Source of the DNA: Oceanobacillus alkalisoli
GTDB lineage: Bacteria; Bacillota; Bacilli; Bacillales; Amphibacillaceae
Assembly: GCF_021556485.1 (NCBI RefSeq)
Contig: NZ_JAKGBW010000012.1
Span: forward strand, 50,517 to 114,516
DNA length: 64,000 nucleotides
Direction: 5' to 3'
Shown: positions 16,542-26,263 of the stretch, piece by piece
Numbering within the stretch: the first letter of the stretch is position 1
How the letters are laid out: each line of letters begins with the position of its first letter
Notes under the pieces: generated by a model
The model's database searches: none
What the model saw: only the letters and a program-made list of their open reading frames with translations
Told to the model about the DNA's origin: nothing
Translations under genes and position numbers: made by a program

Positions 16542-17009
16542 ATGAAAATTCTTATCGCTTACCATAGTTTTAGCGGCAATACCGAAGAAATGGCAGAAAT
16601 GATTCAGGCTAGGATTGAATCTTTCGGTTATCAACCGGAGTTATATGAAATCGGTATAGGTGCGTATTTTCCCGAGTTAAGTGACTATGATGTCGTTATG
16701 TTAGGGACGTTTACTTGGGATCTTGGAAGCACACCGGCTGATGTAAAAGACTTTGTAGCAGATGTCGGGTATAAGCCGAATAATATTGCAGTATTTGGTT
16801 CAGGAGAAACCCAGTTTGGTGGGGAAGAGATGTTTTGTCTTGCGGTCACGAAACTAGCTAAATTTTATAATAGCCCGTGGGAAGGTTTGAAGGTAGAGCA
16901 GTCTCCAAGGGGAAGCCAAGAGCTGAAAGTTACCAATTGGGTAGACGGAATTATAGAAGGTGTAAGAAAAGAAAAAGAGCAAAAGAGCTGGATGACGGCA
17001 GGCGTATAG
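16542..17009 (+). CDS. Flavodoxin of the ribonucleotide reductase operon (NrdI-like role)
   Basis: A 155-residue flavodoxin with the FMN phosphate loop S-F-S-G-N-T-E-E-M at residues 9-17, and aromatic/glycine FMN-contact loops at G-T-F-T-W-D near residue 55 and F-G-S-G-E-T-Q-F-G near residue 85. It is longer than the classic NrdI and closer to ordinary flavodoxins. Encoded between the alpha and beta genes, it should supply reducing equivalents or oxidant for assembly of the beta-subunit cofactor, the job NrdI does in class Ib systems. The family role is inferred from context. Confidence 0.8.
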   Translation: MKILIAYHSFSGNTEEMAEMIQARIESFGYQPELYEIGIGAYFPELSDYDVVMLGTFTWDLGSTPADVKDFVADVGYKPNNIAVFGSGETQFGGEEMFCLAVTKLAKFYNSPWEGLKVEQSPRGSQELKVTNWVDGIIEGVRKEKEQKSWMTAGV

Positions 17010-17052
17010 GATAAGCGATAATAGAAAATAAAAAGAGGCAGGGAATATAAAT

Positions 17053-18093
17053 ATGACTGTAGTTTTAAAAAAAGCAAGAACGTTAGAGCCAAAAAATCCT
17101 AATAAATCAACGGGAATCTTTGGGGGGAAATCCAGCGGTATTTTAAATTGGAATGATATTGCGTATCCCCACTGGTATCAGATTTACAAAAAGTTACTAG
17201 GAAACTACTGGCAAGCAGATGAAATCAATATGTCTTCTGATATCAGGCAGTTTCCGGAGTTAACTGCAGATGAACAGGATGCCTATTTAAAGATTATTGG
17301 ATTACTGTCTACGTTAGATGCACCACAGACACGGACGGCTTTATTATTATCTTTATATGCGACAGACGCCTCTGTACAGTCCATTATGGCTGTAATTGCT
17401 CAACAAGAGGCCGTGCATAATGAAAGCTACTCGTATGTTTTATCATCTGTCGTATCGCTGGATGAACAGAATAAATCATTTGAGTTAGGTCGGACAGATC
17501 CCGTTCTCCTACAGCGGAATGAACGGATTATCGAAGTTTATAATGAGTTTGCAGAAAATCCGACAATCGAAAACATATTAAAAGTCATGGTCTATACCTC
17601 CCTACTGGAAGGAATGTTTTTCTATTCCGGATTCGCCTTCTTTTATAACTTAGCACGAAATAATAAGATGGTAGGAACAAGTACGATGATCAGCTATATT
17701 AACCGGGACGAGCTTGAGCACGGGAGATATATTGGCGAATTATTCCGCGCGACGCTAGCTGAGAATCCTGAATATAATACGGAAGCATTCAATGAGTGGG
17801 TATATGAGGCGTTCCGTCACTCCGTGGAACAGGAGATCAATTGGTCCAGATATGTATTAGCAAATGTCGAGGGAATTGATTTGGACGAAATGGAAGGCTA
17901 TATTAAATACCGGGCGAACAAGATGCTAAGAATGCTCGGCTTAAGTGAAATTTATGATGGCTACTTCGATAACCCGATGAAGTGGATTCGGGCATATGTA
18001 GATAACTTTGATGGAACAAAGACAGATTTCTTCGAGCAAAAATCTCGTGCCTATACAAAAGTAAGTGATTTGAACGGGTTTGATGATTTATAA
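17053..18093 (+). CDS. nrdF: Ribonucleoside-diphosphate reductase, beta (radical-generating) subunit
   Basis: A 346-residue ferritin-fold protein that carries the dimetal/tyrosyl radical. Metal ligands can be read in order: D in L-S-T-L-D-A-P near residue 96, E-x-x-H in Q-Q-E-A-V-H near residue 120, E in L-L-E-G near residue 187, and E-x-x-H in R-D-E-L-E-H near residue 224. A tyrosine four residues after the first histidine (H-N-E-S-Y) fits the radical site, so it appears to be the tyrosyl type. Last gene of the operon, followed by a strong terminator. Confidence 0.93.
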   Translation: MTVVLKKARTLEPKNPNKSTGIFGGKSSGILNWNDIAYPHWYQIYKKLLGNYWQADEINMSSDIRQFPELTADEQDAYLKIIGLLSTLDAPQTRTALLLSLYATDASVQSIMAVIAQQEAVHNESYSYVLSSVVSLDEQNKSFELGRTDPVLLQRNERIIEVYNEFAENPTIENILKVMVYTSLLEGMFFYSGFAFFYNLARNNKMVGTSTMISYINRDELEHGRYIGELFRATLAENPEYNTEAFNEWVYEAFRHSVEQEINWSRYVLANVEGIDLDEMEGYIKYRANKMLRMLGLSEIYDGYFDNPMKWIRAYVDNFDGTKTDFFEQKSRAYTKVSDLNGFDDL

Positions 18094-18116
18094 AAAGGTG
18101 TTTTATCGATAGAAAA

Positions 18117-18168
18117 AAACCGAACAACCTAAGGCCAAATTTTCCTTAGATTGTTCGGATTTTTTTAT
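18117..18168 (+). terminator. Intrinsic terminator of the nrd operon
   Basis: CCGAACAA and TAAGG pair with CCTTA and TTGTTCGG, followed by seven Ts. Confidence 0.9.
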
Positions 18169-18323
18169 GTTACTCTTAACATTTCCTTTTCTTTTCTGCC
18201 ATATAAAATGAAATAGAGCACAGTCGAAGCTAATACTACAACACCCAAAATACCATAAAGCAACCTGTAACCTATTAAAGGTATAATGAACCCAAGCAGA
18301 TAGTAAAAATTACTAAGATGCAT
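18165..18323 (-). pseudogene. C-terminal fragment of a membrane transporter
   Basis: Reads about 52 codons from ATG 18323: one or two hydrophobic helices (Y-Y-L-L-G-F-I-I-P-L-I-G-Y-R-L-L then G-V-V-V-L-A-S-T-V-L-Y) and a basic tail. This is the look of the last helices of an MFS permease. Its stop codon lies inside the nrd terminator, so it is most likely a truncated leftover. Nothing else occupies 18170-18362. Confidence 0.45.
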
Positions 18324-18362
18324 AAAAAAGACATCCAAGTCATATTCCTGAATGTCTTTTCC

Positions 18363-19280
18363 TTATTCAAATGCAGCTTTCTCACTATCCGCTAAAGCCA
18401 TAAAGACTATCATTGCAATCACACAAGCTGTTCCAAGCCATTGAAAGGATCCAAACGGTTCTTTCAGCCAAAACACGGTCGTTAAAACTGCGGCGAGCGG
18501 TTCAAGGCTTCCAACCAAGCTCGTTTCTTTTGGTGAGAGACTATTTAAACTCTCAATGAAAAACCAAAAGGCAATCATCGTTCCAAAAATCACGATGAAC
18601 AATAAATAAAGATACCCTTCTAGTGGTAGGCTCGCAAAATCCATTTGCCATGGCGGATGAATAAAGCTCAGCGTAACACCGCCAATGACCATCGCCCAGC
18701 CGACAATAACGAGAGAATCGAAATAGGCGAGGAGTGAAGCAGCATATAAGGTGTAAAAAGCGAGAGCGACTCCAGATAGGATTCCCCAGATGACTGCTGG
18801 AGCAGGGACAGATAATCCTGATAAGGAACCATTCGTCAGCAATAAGAAACAACCGCTTAAGGAGAGGAAGACGGTGATCAAATCCATCCTTCTTAATCTC
18901 ATCTGCCTTTGTATCAACAAATAGGCGATAATCATAATCGGTGCCTGATATTGCAATAGAGTGGCAACCGCTGCGTTTCCGTGGTTAATCGAAGCCATAA
19001 ATGTATACTGGACCGCAAGCATACCAAAAAGTCCGAATATAAGGAGCTGGAACGTATTTCGTTTATTTTTCCAAACATCGAATACTTGTTTCTTATCCCT
19101 TGAGAGGTATTGAATCGTTAATAATAAGACCCCCGAAATAAGCAGCCGGACGGTAACAAGCCAATCTACTTCAATTTGGAAATCTTGAAAAAGCTTTTGG
19201 GAAACCGTACCACCGACTCCCCAGAGTGTTGCACCGATAATAACTAAGAGAAATCCTAGTTTCCTATTCTGTCTGTCCAT
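18363..19280 (-). CDS. EamA/DMT-family transporter
   Basis: A 305-residue exporter-type permease with ten hydrophobic segments in two EamA repeats (about residues 8-140 and 155-300). The conserved G-A-T-L-W-G-V-G-G lies near residue 16 and [11 protein letters not shown] near residue 255. Family members export amino acids or metabolites; the substrate is unknown. It lies 31 bp downstream of the thioesterase gene on the same strand and may be co-transcribed with it. Confidence 0.88.
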   Translation of the reverse strand: MDRQNRKLGFLLVIIGATLWGVGGTVSQKLFQDFQIEVDWLVTVRLLISGVLLLTIQYLSRDKKQVFDVWKNKRNTFQLLIFGLFGMLAVQYTFMASINHGNAAVATLLQYQAPIMIIAYLLIQRQMRLRRMDLITVFLSLSGCFLLLTNGSLSGLSVPAPAVIWGILSGVALAFYTLYAASLLAYFDSLVIVGWAMVIGGVTLSFIHPPWQMDFASLPLEGYLYLLFIVIFGTMIAFWFFIESLNSLSPKETSLVGSLEPLAAVLTTVFWLKEPFGSFQWLGTACVIAMIVFMALADSEKAAFE

Positions 19281-19311
19281 CTCTTCTTCTCCATTACAAT
19301 ATTTTCATCCA

Positions 19312-19686
19312 TTATTTTTTAATGACTGCAACCGTACAGCGTGATACACAGACCAGTTTGCCTGTTGCCTCGTCTGTAATGTTAATCTCCCATATATGGG
19401 TTGTTCTCCCGATATGGAGTGGTTTTCCAACCGCGACTACTTTTCCGTCACGCATACTGCGGATATGATTCGCATTAATTTCAAGTCCAACGGCTGCTTC
19501 CGTTTTCGCATCTACTAGATTCATACTTCCTACACTGGCTACGGTCTCTGCAAGCACTACTGATGCTCCGCCGTGAAGCAGTCCATAAGGCTGGCGTGTC
19601 GGTCCGTGTACAGGCATTGTCGCTGTTACTTTCTCCTTTTTCACTTCGACTATTTCTATTCCAATTGCATCGATGATTGTATTCAT
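19312..19686 (-). CDS. Hotdog-fold thioesterase (PaaI/YdiI/MenI-like)
   Basis: A 124-residue acyl-CoA thioesterase with the family motif L-L-H-G-G-A-S-V-V-L-A-E near residue 36, where H-G-G and the glutamate are catalytic. The strand G-L-E-I-N-A-N-H-I-R-S follows. Related proteins hydrolyse DHNA-CoA in menaquinone synthesis or hydroxybenzoyl-CoA; which applies cannot be told here. Likely operon with the DMT transporter. Confidence 0.85.
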   Translation of the reverse strand: MNTIIDAIGIEIVEVKKEKVTATMPVHGPTRQPYGLLHGGASVVLAETVASVGSMNLVDAKTEAAVGLEINANHIRSMRDGKVVAVGKPLHIGRTTHIWEINITDEATGKLVCVSRCTVAVIKK

Positions 19687-19782
19687 CTAGTCCACCCCTT
19701 GTAAGACACTTTTACATCATCTTAACGCGGATTAAACGATTAGTAAAATGGTAGGAAATGTAGATCATCATAATCAAACTTA

Positions 19783-19823
19783 AAACCCGGGATGAAGTGA
19801 TAAAACTTCATCCCGGGTTTTTC
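19783..19823. terminator. Strong bidirectional terminator
   Basis: A 16-bp perfect stem, AAACCCGGGATGAAGT with its complement, a 6-nt loop and T/A runs on both sides. It lies between two minus-strand genes, ending the HxlR-like transcript. Confidence 0.9.
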
Positions 19824-19857
19824 TTTCCTTATACAGTTTGAAGCTACCATCGACTAA

Positions 19858-20173
19858 TTACTCTTCAAAAGGCTGATTATCCAATCCCCATTGACACATT
19901 TCTTGAATGATAGGCCAGAGGGAGTGCCCTTTTTCAGTAAGGCTGTATTCCACCTTAGGGGGGATCTGCGGATACTCTTTACGGTGGATGATCCCGTCAC
20001 GAATCATTTCTTTTAGCGTCGTACTAAGTGTTTTATGCGTGATCTTACCGATTCTGCGTTGGAGTTTTGTAGCGGATAACACCACTCCGAGATAAGTGAT
20101 AAATAACTTGCATTTTCCACTTTCCATTAATGATGGAAAGTGTATATCCAAAAGCAGGCTCCTGGTTGTCCAA
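19858..20173 (-). pseudogene. HxlR-family regulator, frameshifted
   Basis: HxlR proteins are winged-helix regulators, often sensing reactive aldehydes. The authentic N-terminus reads from TTG 20173 as M-D-N-Q-E-P-A-F-G-Y-T-L-S-I-I-N-G-K-W-K-M and on to S-G-V-I-R-Y-K. The rest, L-Q-R-R-I-G-K-I-T-H-K-T-L-S-T-T-L and P-P-K-V-E-Y-S-L-T-E-K-G, is in another frame. The switch falls at the four-A run around 20065-20068. An alternative frame opening with ATG at 20178 is open throughout but replaces the conserved N-terminus with unrelated residues. Confidence 0.75.
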
Positions 20174-20325
20174 AACATGATTCTTATTTATTTCCATTCT
20201 ACACTAACCTCTTAGAGACTATGTATCAAAAAAGTACATACTATTATTATATCTATATAAACTATATAATACATTTAGATTCATGTTAAGTTATGTTGCA
20301 AAACGCGATTGGATGAACTCGCAGC

Positions 20326-20786
20326 ATGCAAGATCAACAATATCAAGGTTATACCCTAACCTTATTGCAAAAAATCGAAGAAGCTGAGGCGATTATAGTT
20401 GGCGGAGCGGCAGGGATGTCTGCGGCAGCTGGACTGAACTGGTATGAGGCAGATGAAACCTTCCAGCAGTACTTTGGTGAATTTGCAGATAAATATGGAA
20501 TTGATAGTACTATAAGACGTATTGCCGCGAGTCCGACCTGCCTTATCATGAAGCGACCTACTATATTACCGCCTACCATGATTAGGATGCTGCATTAGGT
20601 TTATCTGAAATTGAAAAATCCTCAACACTCAGTGAGCGTGATGTGCTCCTATATCAGATTTTCAAAGATGCGGATGCACTCGATCGTTTCCGCTTGGGTT
20701 CTGATGGTTTAGATGTTAATTTTATCCGGACAAAAGAAGCACATGAACTTGTTGAGTTTGCAAAAGAACTCTTACAAAAAAAGTGA
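20326..20786 (+). pseudogene. Composite remnant: Sir2-like deacetylase N-terminus joined to an HD-phosphohydrolase C-terminus
   Basis: Codons from ATG 20326 give A-I-I-V-G-G-A-A-G-M-S-A-A-A-G and F-Q-Q-Y-F-G-E-F-A-D-K-Y, typical of Sir2-family deacetylases, up to about 20515. A different family then appears in another frame: Y-Y-I-T-A-Y-H-D, a TAG stop (20583-20585), and I-F-K-D-A-D-A-L-D-R-F-R-L-G through to TGA 20786, the end of an HD-domain phosphohydrolase. Two partial genes have been joined by deletion. It precedes pncB; Sir2 proteins consume NAD, so the ancestral locus may have been NAD-related. Confidence 0.7.
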
Positions 20787-20870
20787 AGAAACAATTGGAT
20801 AAACAGTTAGGGTAAAGATGGTTTATAATGGTAATGACAAAGACAGTAGTAAGCTTAGGAGGAAATTGTT

Positions 20871-22331
20871 ATGAACAGCTATCTTGATGACAGTTTCGCC
20901 CTTCATACCGACCTGTACCAAATTAATATGGCAAAAGCTTATTGGGAAGATGATATTCATCATAAAAATGCGGTTTTTGAATTGTATTTCAGGAATCTGC
21001 CATTTGGAAATGGGTACGCGATATTTGCTGGGTTAGAACGAATCATCGATTATCTCCAGACCTTTCATTTTTCTGAAAGTGACTTGAGTTATTTAATAGA
21101 GCTAGGTTACAAGCAAGACTTCATTGATTATTTACGAACGGTACGCTTTACAGGGAATGTCCGAGCGATGAAGGAAGGAGAGGTTGCATTTGGTAATGAA
21201 GCCATTCTTCGTGTCGAAGCTCCGTTAGTCGAAGCGCAGTTAATTGAAACAGCTTTGTTAAATATTGTGAACTACCAGACCCTTATTGCAACCAAGGCTT
21301 CACGGATTAAGCAAGTTGCAAAGGACCAGCTTGTCTCCGAGTTTGGTACGAGACGTGCTCATGAATTTGATGCTGCACTATGGGGAACGAGAGCAGCTTT
21401 TATCGGCGGATTCTCCGGTACGAGTAATGTTCGAGCAGGAAAACGCTTTGGTATTCCTGTTGCCGGGACACATGCCCATTCCTATGTTCAAGCATATGAA
21501 GATGAATATATCGCATTCCACAAGTATGCAAAATCTGATAAGAATTGTGTTTTTCTAGTGGATACCTACGATACATTAAAATCAGGTGTTCCAACAGCGA
21601 TTAAAGTTGCAAAAGAACTTGGTGACGATATCAATTTTGCAGGTATTCGGTTAGACAGCGGAGATCTGGCTTATCTTTCCAAGGAAGCAAGGAAAATGTT
21701 AGATGAAGCAGGATTTGTTGATACGAAAATCATCGCTTCAAATGATCTTGATGAATATACCATTATGAATTTAAACGCCCAAGGAGCGAAAATTGATGCG
21801 TGGGGAATTGGCACGAAAGCAATTACTGCTTTCGATCAACCAGCTCTAGGCGCTGTGTATAAGATGGTATCCATGGAAGATGAGAGTGGAAAGATGACAG
21901 ATCGAATCAAAATTTCTTCAAGTCCTGAAAAAGTTACAACACCAGGTTTGAAAAAGGTATACCGCATTATTAACAAACTGACGAATAAATCAGAAGGGGA
22001 TTATATCGCCCTTGATTTTGAACAACCTGAAAAAGAATCTAAACTTCATATGTTCCATCCCGTGCATACGTACATCGGAACGTTTGTCACCAATTTCATT
22101 GCGCAGGATTTGCATGAGGAAATCTTTACGGACGGTAAGCTTGTGTATGAAAATCCGTCAATCGAAGAGATTCAATCTTACGCTGAGGAGCGATTGGATC
22201 TTTTATGGGAGGAATACAAGCGTTCTTTAAACCCGGCTGAATACCCGGTTGATTTAAGTCAGGCGTGTTGGGATAATAAGATGAGAAATATCGAAGAGGC
22301 GAAAAAACACAGTTTGAAAAATATTAGGTAG
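20871..22331 (+). CDS. pncB: Nicotinate phosphoribosyltransferase
   Basis: Converts nicotinate and PRPP to nicotinate mononucleotide in NAD salvage. 486 residues, the long Gram-positive form. Conserved segments: T-D-L-Y-Q-I-N-M near residue 13, E-F-G-T-R-R-A-H near residue 160, the catalytic histidine region G-T-H-A-H-S-Y near residue 199, and the phosphate-binding I-R-L-D-S-G-D near residue 258. AGGAGG ribosome-binding site. It is 13 bp upstream of pncA, so the pair performs nicotinamide to nicotinate to NaMN. Confidence 0.95.
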   Translation: MNSYLDDSFALHTDLYQINMAKAYWEDDIHHKNAVFELYFRNLPFGNGYAIFAGLERIIDYLQTFHFSESDLSYLIELGYKQDFIDYLRTVRFTGNVRAMKEGEVAFGNEAILRVEAPLVEAQLIETALLNIVNYQTLIATKASRIKQVAKDQLVSEFGTRRAHEFDAALWGTRAAFIGGFSGTSNVRAGKRFGIPVAGTHAHSYVQAYEDEYIAFHKYAKSDKNCVFLVDTYDTLKSGVPTAIKVAKELGDDINFAGIRLDSGDLAYLSKEARKMLDEAGFVDTKIIASNDLDEYTIMNLNAQGAKIDAWGIGTKAITAFDQPALGAVYKMVSMEDESGKMTDRIKISSSPEKVTTPGLKKVYRIINKLTNKSEGDYIALDFEQPEKESKLHMFHPVHTYIGTFVTNFIAQDLHEEIFTDGKLVYENPSIEEIQSYAEERLDLLWEEYKRSLNPAEYPVDLSQACWDNKMRNIEEAKKHSLKNIR

Positions 22332-22344
22332 GAGTGGGTTTAAA

Positions 22345-22887
22345 GTGGTAAAAGAAGCGTTATTAATTGTTGATATGAGTAATGATTTTGTAGCAGATGA
22401 CGGACCGTTGACTGTCGGAAAACCAGCACAGAAAATTGTTCCATACATCAAGGAATTAGCAACGGAATTTTTAGAAGCAGGAAAGATGGTTGTTGTATCC
22501 ATGGATGCCCATCAACCAAATGACCCTCACTTTGAATTATGGCCGCCTCATAATATTGTGGATACGGAAGGCCAACAACTGTATGGAGAATTAAATGACT
22601 GGTACCAAGCGAATAAGGATAATGAAAATCTAATTTATTCACCAAAGACAAACTATAACGCATTCTTTAAAACAGGTCTTGCCGAAATTTTCAGGAATGC
22701 GGGGGTGGAAAAGGTTCATACCGTTGGAGTGACGACCGATATTTGTGACTTTTTAACCGTTTCAGGAGCGGATGCAGAAGGTTTCAAAACAGCTATTCAC
22801 AAACGTGGCGTAGCGACATTTACGGATTTAGGAGAAACAATGATAAACCATATGGTACGTTGTTTCCATACAGATGTTATTGAATAA
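22345..22887 (+). CDS. pncA: Nicotinamidase / cysteine hydrolase
   Basis: Hydrolyses nicotinamide to nicotinate. The 180-residue protein has the isochorismatase-like fold with a visible triad: D in V-D-M-S-N-D-F (residue 9), K in S-P-K-T-N-Y (near 107) and C in T-D-I-C-D-F (near 135). A metal site D-A-H-Q-P-N-D-P-H-F lies near residue 54. GTG start behind AGGAGTGGG, 13 bp after pncB. Context makes nicotinamidase the best assignment. Confidence 0.92.
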   Translation: MVKEALLIVDMSNDFVADDGPLTVGKPAQKIVPYIKELATEFLEAGKMVVVSMDAHQPNDPHFELWPPHNIVDTEGQQLYGELNDWYQANKDNENLIYSPKTNYNAFFKTGLAEIFRNAGVEKVHTVGVTTDICDFLTVSGADAEGFKTAIHKRGVATFTDLGETMINHMVRCFHTDVIE

Positions 22888-22913
22888 TCATGAAACAGAG
22901 TAAGGTTGGTGAA

Positions 22914-23628
<715 letters not shown>

Positions 23629-23664
23629 GGATTAGCGAAGACATTTGTGAAGGGGAAGATTGAC

Positions 23665-23799
23665 ATGTGTGCACCTGAGACGATAAAGACGCTTTCTGAA
23701 GAAGAAAGAAATCAAATAAAGTCGCTGCTTATGAATTATTCTAAAGAAGAACTTGCATTGGCACTATATCAATTAAATCAATGTAAAGAAATGAAATAG
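23665..23799 (+). CDS. Small 44-residue protein upstream of ccdA
   Basis: MCAPETIKTLSEEERNQIKS continues as a soluble, helical, charged peptide. AAGGGGAAG lies 7 bp before the ATG and the stop is 20 bp before ccdA, so it looks translated and co-transcribed with it. I recognise no family. The one N-terminal and one C-terminal cysteine are notable beside a thiol-transfer gene, but that may be chance. Confidence 0.5.
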   Translation: MCAPETIKTLSEEERNQIKSLLMNYSKEELALALYQLNQCKEMK

Positions 23800-23819
23800 A
23801 AAAGCAAAGGAGATGGAGC

Positions 23820-24542
23820 ATGCTGACGGAAGTTTCTATTATTCTAGCATTTGGAGCAGGTGTATTATCCTTTGTGTCACCCTGTGTATTTCCGCTCTAT
23901 CCAGCATTTTTATCCTATATTACTGGATTAAGTGTGTCAGATGTACAAAGCGGTAAAGTGGGAAGACAACGTAAAGCGTTATTTCATACCTTATTCTTTT
24001 TATTAGGGTTTTCAATCATTTATCTTGTACTCGGACTAGGATCGACTGGAAGCGCCACTTTAATCGAGACGTGGTATATGCAATACGGAGATATCATACG
24101 TCAAGTCGGTGCGATCTTCATCGTATTTTTTGGTCTAGTAACGATTGGGATATTTAACCCGACTCTTTTGATGAAAGACCATAAACTGAACGTGAAAAAC
24201 AAGCCCTCTGGTTATCTAGGCACCGTGTTGATTGGCTTAACCTTTGCACTGGGCTGGACTCCTTGTATGGGACCGATATTAGCAGCTACGTTAGCACTTG
24301 TGGGTGCGAATCCGTCTCAAGGCATTTGGTATATGGGGGCTTATATTTTAGGCTTTAGTATTCCGTTTCTGTTAATGGCATTCTTTATTGCGAAGTTTAC
24401 GTGGATTAAAAAATATAGTGGTGCCTTCATGAAAGTCGGCGGGAGCATCATGATCGTGATGGGAATTATATTGTTTTTTGATATGTTCACCATTTTTAAT
24501 TCCCTCTTCACACCAATCTTTGGGGACTTCCAAGGCTTCTAG
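23820..24542 (+). CDS. ccdA: Cytochrome c biogenesis protein CcdA
   Basis: Membrane thiol-disulfide transporter that passes electrons from cytoplasmic thioredoxin to extracytoplasmic partners (cytochrome c maturation, spore cortex synthesis). 240 residues and six helices, with the two redox cysteines in S-P-C-V-F-P-L-Y-P (residue 22) and G-W-T-P-C-M-G-P (near residue 146). Its usual Bacillus partners (ResA, StoA) are not next to it. Confidence 0.93.
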   Translation: MLTEVSIILAFGAGVLSFVSPCVFPLYPAFLSYITGLSVSDVQSGKVGRQRKALFHTLFFLLGFSIIYLVLGLGSTGSATLIETWYMQYGDIIRQVGAIFIVFFGLVTIGIFNPTLLMKDHKLNVKNKPSGYLGTVLIGLTFALGWTPCMGPILAATLALVGANPSQGIWYMGAYILGFSIPFLLMAFFIAKFTWIKKYSGAFMKVGGSIMIVMGIILFFDMFTIFNSLFTPIFGDFQGF

Positions 24543-24595
24543 TCTTATGAGGCAAGAGAGCTATTTTTGATTCGGGCGTGCAATAGAGAGAAAGA

Positions 24596-25384
24596 GTGAA
24601 AACAGTGAGAATAGGCATATTGGATTCTGGAGTAGGCGGGTTGGCCGTTCTTCATCAAATATTGAAATGGTTACCGAAAGAAGATTATATTTATTACGCA
24701 GATACCTCAAACGCTCCATACGGTGAAAAATCAAAAGAAGAGGTAAAGGAATATATTTTTAATGCTGTTGATTTTATGGTTGGACAAGGAATTAAAGCGC
24801 TGGTGATTGCTTGTAACACGGCAACAAGTATTGCAGTCGACGACCTTCGTGAAAAGTACGATATCCCTATATTAGGGATTGAACCAGCCGTTAAGCCCGC
24901 TGTCCAAAGATGTGAGGGAAAGCGAAAAAAAGTATTAGTACTCGCAACGAATTTAACGCTCAAAGAGGAAAAGTATCATAACTTAGTAGAGCGAATCGAT
25001 CATCAGGATATTGTGGAGAGTCTACCTCTTCCCAAGCTCGTCGAATTTGCGGAGCGCTTCGAATACCGGGAAGAGAAAGTGGTACCATACTTAAAAGAAG
25101 AGCTTGCTTCGTTTGATTTAAAACAGATTGGGACAGTCGTGCTTGGGTGTACCCATTTCCCGTTTTTTCAAAAGAGTATGAGGAGCATATTCCCTGAAGA
25201 AGTCGATATTATTTCTGGAAGTATTGGTACGGCGAAAAACTTGAGACGAATTCTCGAAGCAAGGAATCAGATGAGCAGTGGAACAGGAGATATATTATAT
25301 TTTAGTTCCGGTGTTAAAATTGAAGATAAAGAAACATTATCTAATTATAAGAATCTGTTGGTCATGCTAGACAAGATAGAATAA
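24596..25384 (+). CDS. murI: Glutamate racemase
   Basis: Makes D-glutamate for peptidoglycan. 262 residues with both catalytic cysteines: A-C-N-T-A-T-S near residue 73 and L-G-C-T-H-F-P-F near residue 184. The N-terminal I-L-D-S-G-V-G-G signature is present. GTG start. The length and YrpC/RacE-like features fit; B. subtilis has two racemases and this could be either type. Closed by a terminator at 25417. Confidence 0.94.
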   Translation: MKTVRIGILDSGVGGLAVLHQILKWLPKEDYIYYADTSNAPYGEKSKEEVKEYIFNAVDFMVGQGIKALVIACNTATSIAVDDLREKYDIPILGIEPAVKPAVQRCEGKRKKVLVLATNLTLKEEKYHNLVERIDHQDIVESLPLPKLVEFAERFEYREEKVVPYLKEELASFDLKQIGTVVLGCTHFPFFQKSMRSIFPEEVDIISGSIGTAKNLRRILEARNQMSSGTGDILYFSSGVKIEDKETLSNYKNLLVMLDKIE

Positions 25385-25416
25385 CGTACAAGTTTAAGAA
25401 AGTGATGGAACCTCTA

Positions 25417-25449
25417 CAAAAAGGCAGTGAATAATAACACTGCTTTTTT
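25417..25449 (+). terminator. Intrinsic terminator after murI
   Basis: AAAAAGGCAGTG pairs with CACTGCTTTTTT, separated by a short AT loop. Confidence 0.85.
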
Positions 25450-25561
25450 GTGTTGCTTGGATACTCCCTCGTCTCTATCTTTGAGAGAGCGTCTTTTTCC
25501 TATTTTGCAAACATGCGTTATACTGGAGATAATCAAAATCTGATGAAAAGGACGATTGCCA

Positions 25562-26263
25562 ATGGCGAAAATCTTAATTATCGAGGACGACCCGAAGATT
25601 GCCACCCTTCTGCAGAACCATTTGCAAAAATATGGCTATGACGCAGTAATTGCAGAGCAATTTGATGCAATAACGGAAGAGTTCCAACAAATTCAGCCAG
25701 ATCTTCTATTATTGGATATTAATTTACCTAGCTTTGATGGTTTCTACTGGTGCAGACAGATTAGACAAATCTCCACTTGTCCGATCATATTCATTTCCGC
25801 TCGTTCAGGGGAGATGGATCAAGTCATGGCACTGGAAAATGGTGGAGATGATTATATTACGAAACCATTCGCCTACGAAGTCGTCGTTGCGAAAATTAAG
25901 AGCAACTTACGGAGAGCCTACGGGGAATATGCACCAAAAGTGGAAGAACGAACAATTGAGCTGGAAGGATTAACTCTTTACGTGGAACGGCTGGAATTAG
26001 TGAAGAGTGGAGAAGTAATTACGCTCACCAAGAAAGAAGCTGTGCTGCTTGAGGTGCTGATGAGTCGTTCTCCAAGAGTCGTATCAAGGGATTTACTTCT
26101 TGAAAAGCTGTGGGATGACCAAGCCTTTGTTGATGAAAACACACTGAACGTGAATGTTACCCGTGTCCGAAAAAGATTGCAGGAGTTAGGAATTCAAGGT
26201 GCAATAGAAACGATCCGGGGTGCAGGCTACCGGCTCATCGTGAATTGGGAGCAGGGTTCATGA
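25562..26263 (+). CDS. Response regulator, BceR-like (OmpR family)
   Basis: Two-component regulator of a peptide-antibiotic response. Receiver domain at residues 1-115 with the phospho-acceptor aspartate in L-L-L-L-D-I-N-L-P near residue 50 and K-P-F-A-Y near 100; winged-helix DNA-binding domain at residues 130-230 ending I-R-G-A-G-Y-R-L. ATG 25562 is preferred over an in-frame TTG two codons earlier because of AAAGGA spacing. It overlaps the kinase gene by 4 bp and is followed by its ABC transporter target. Confidence 0.92.
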   Translation: MAKILIIEDDPKIATLLQNHLQKYGYDAVIAEQFDAITEEFQQIQPDLLLLDINLPSFDGFYWCRQIRQISTCPIIFISARSGEMDQVMALENGGDDYITKPFAYEVVVAKIKSNLRRAYGEYAPKVEERTIELEGLTLYVERLELVKSGEVITLTKKEAVLLEVLMSRSPRVVSRDLLLEKLWDDQAFVDENTLNVNVTRVRKRLQELGIQGAIETIRGAGYRLIVNWEQGS

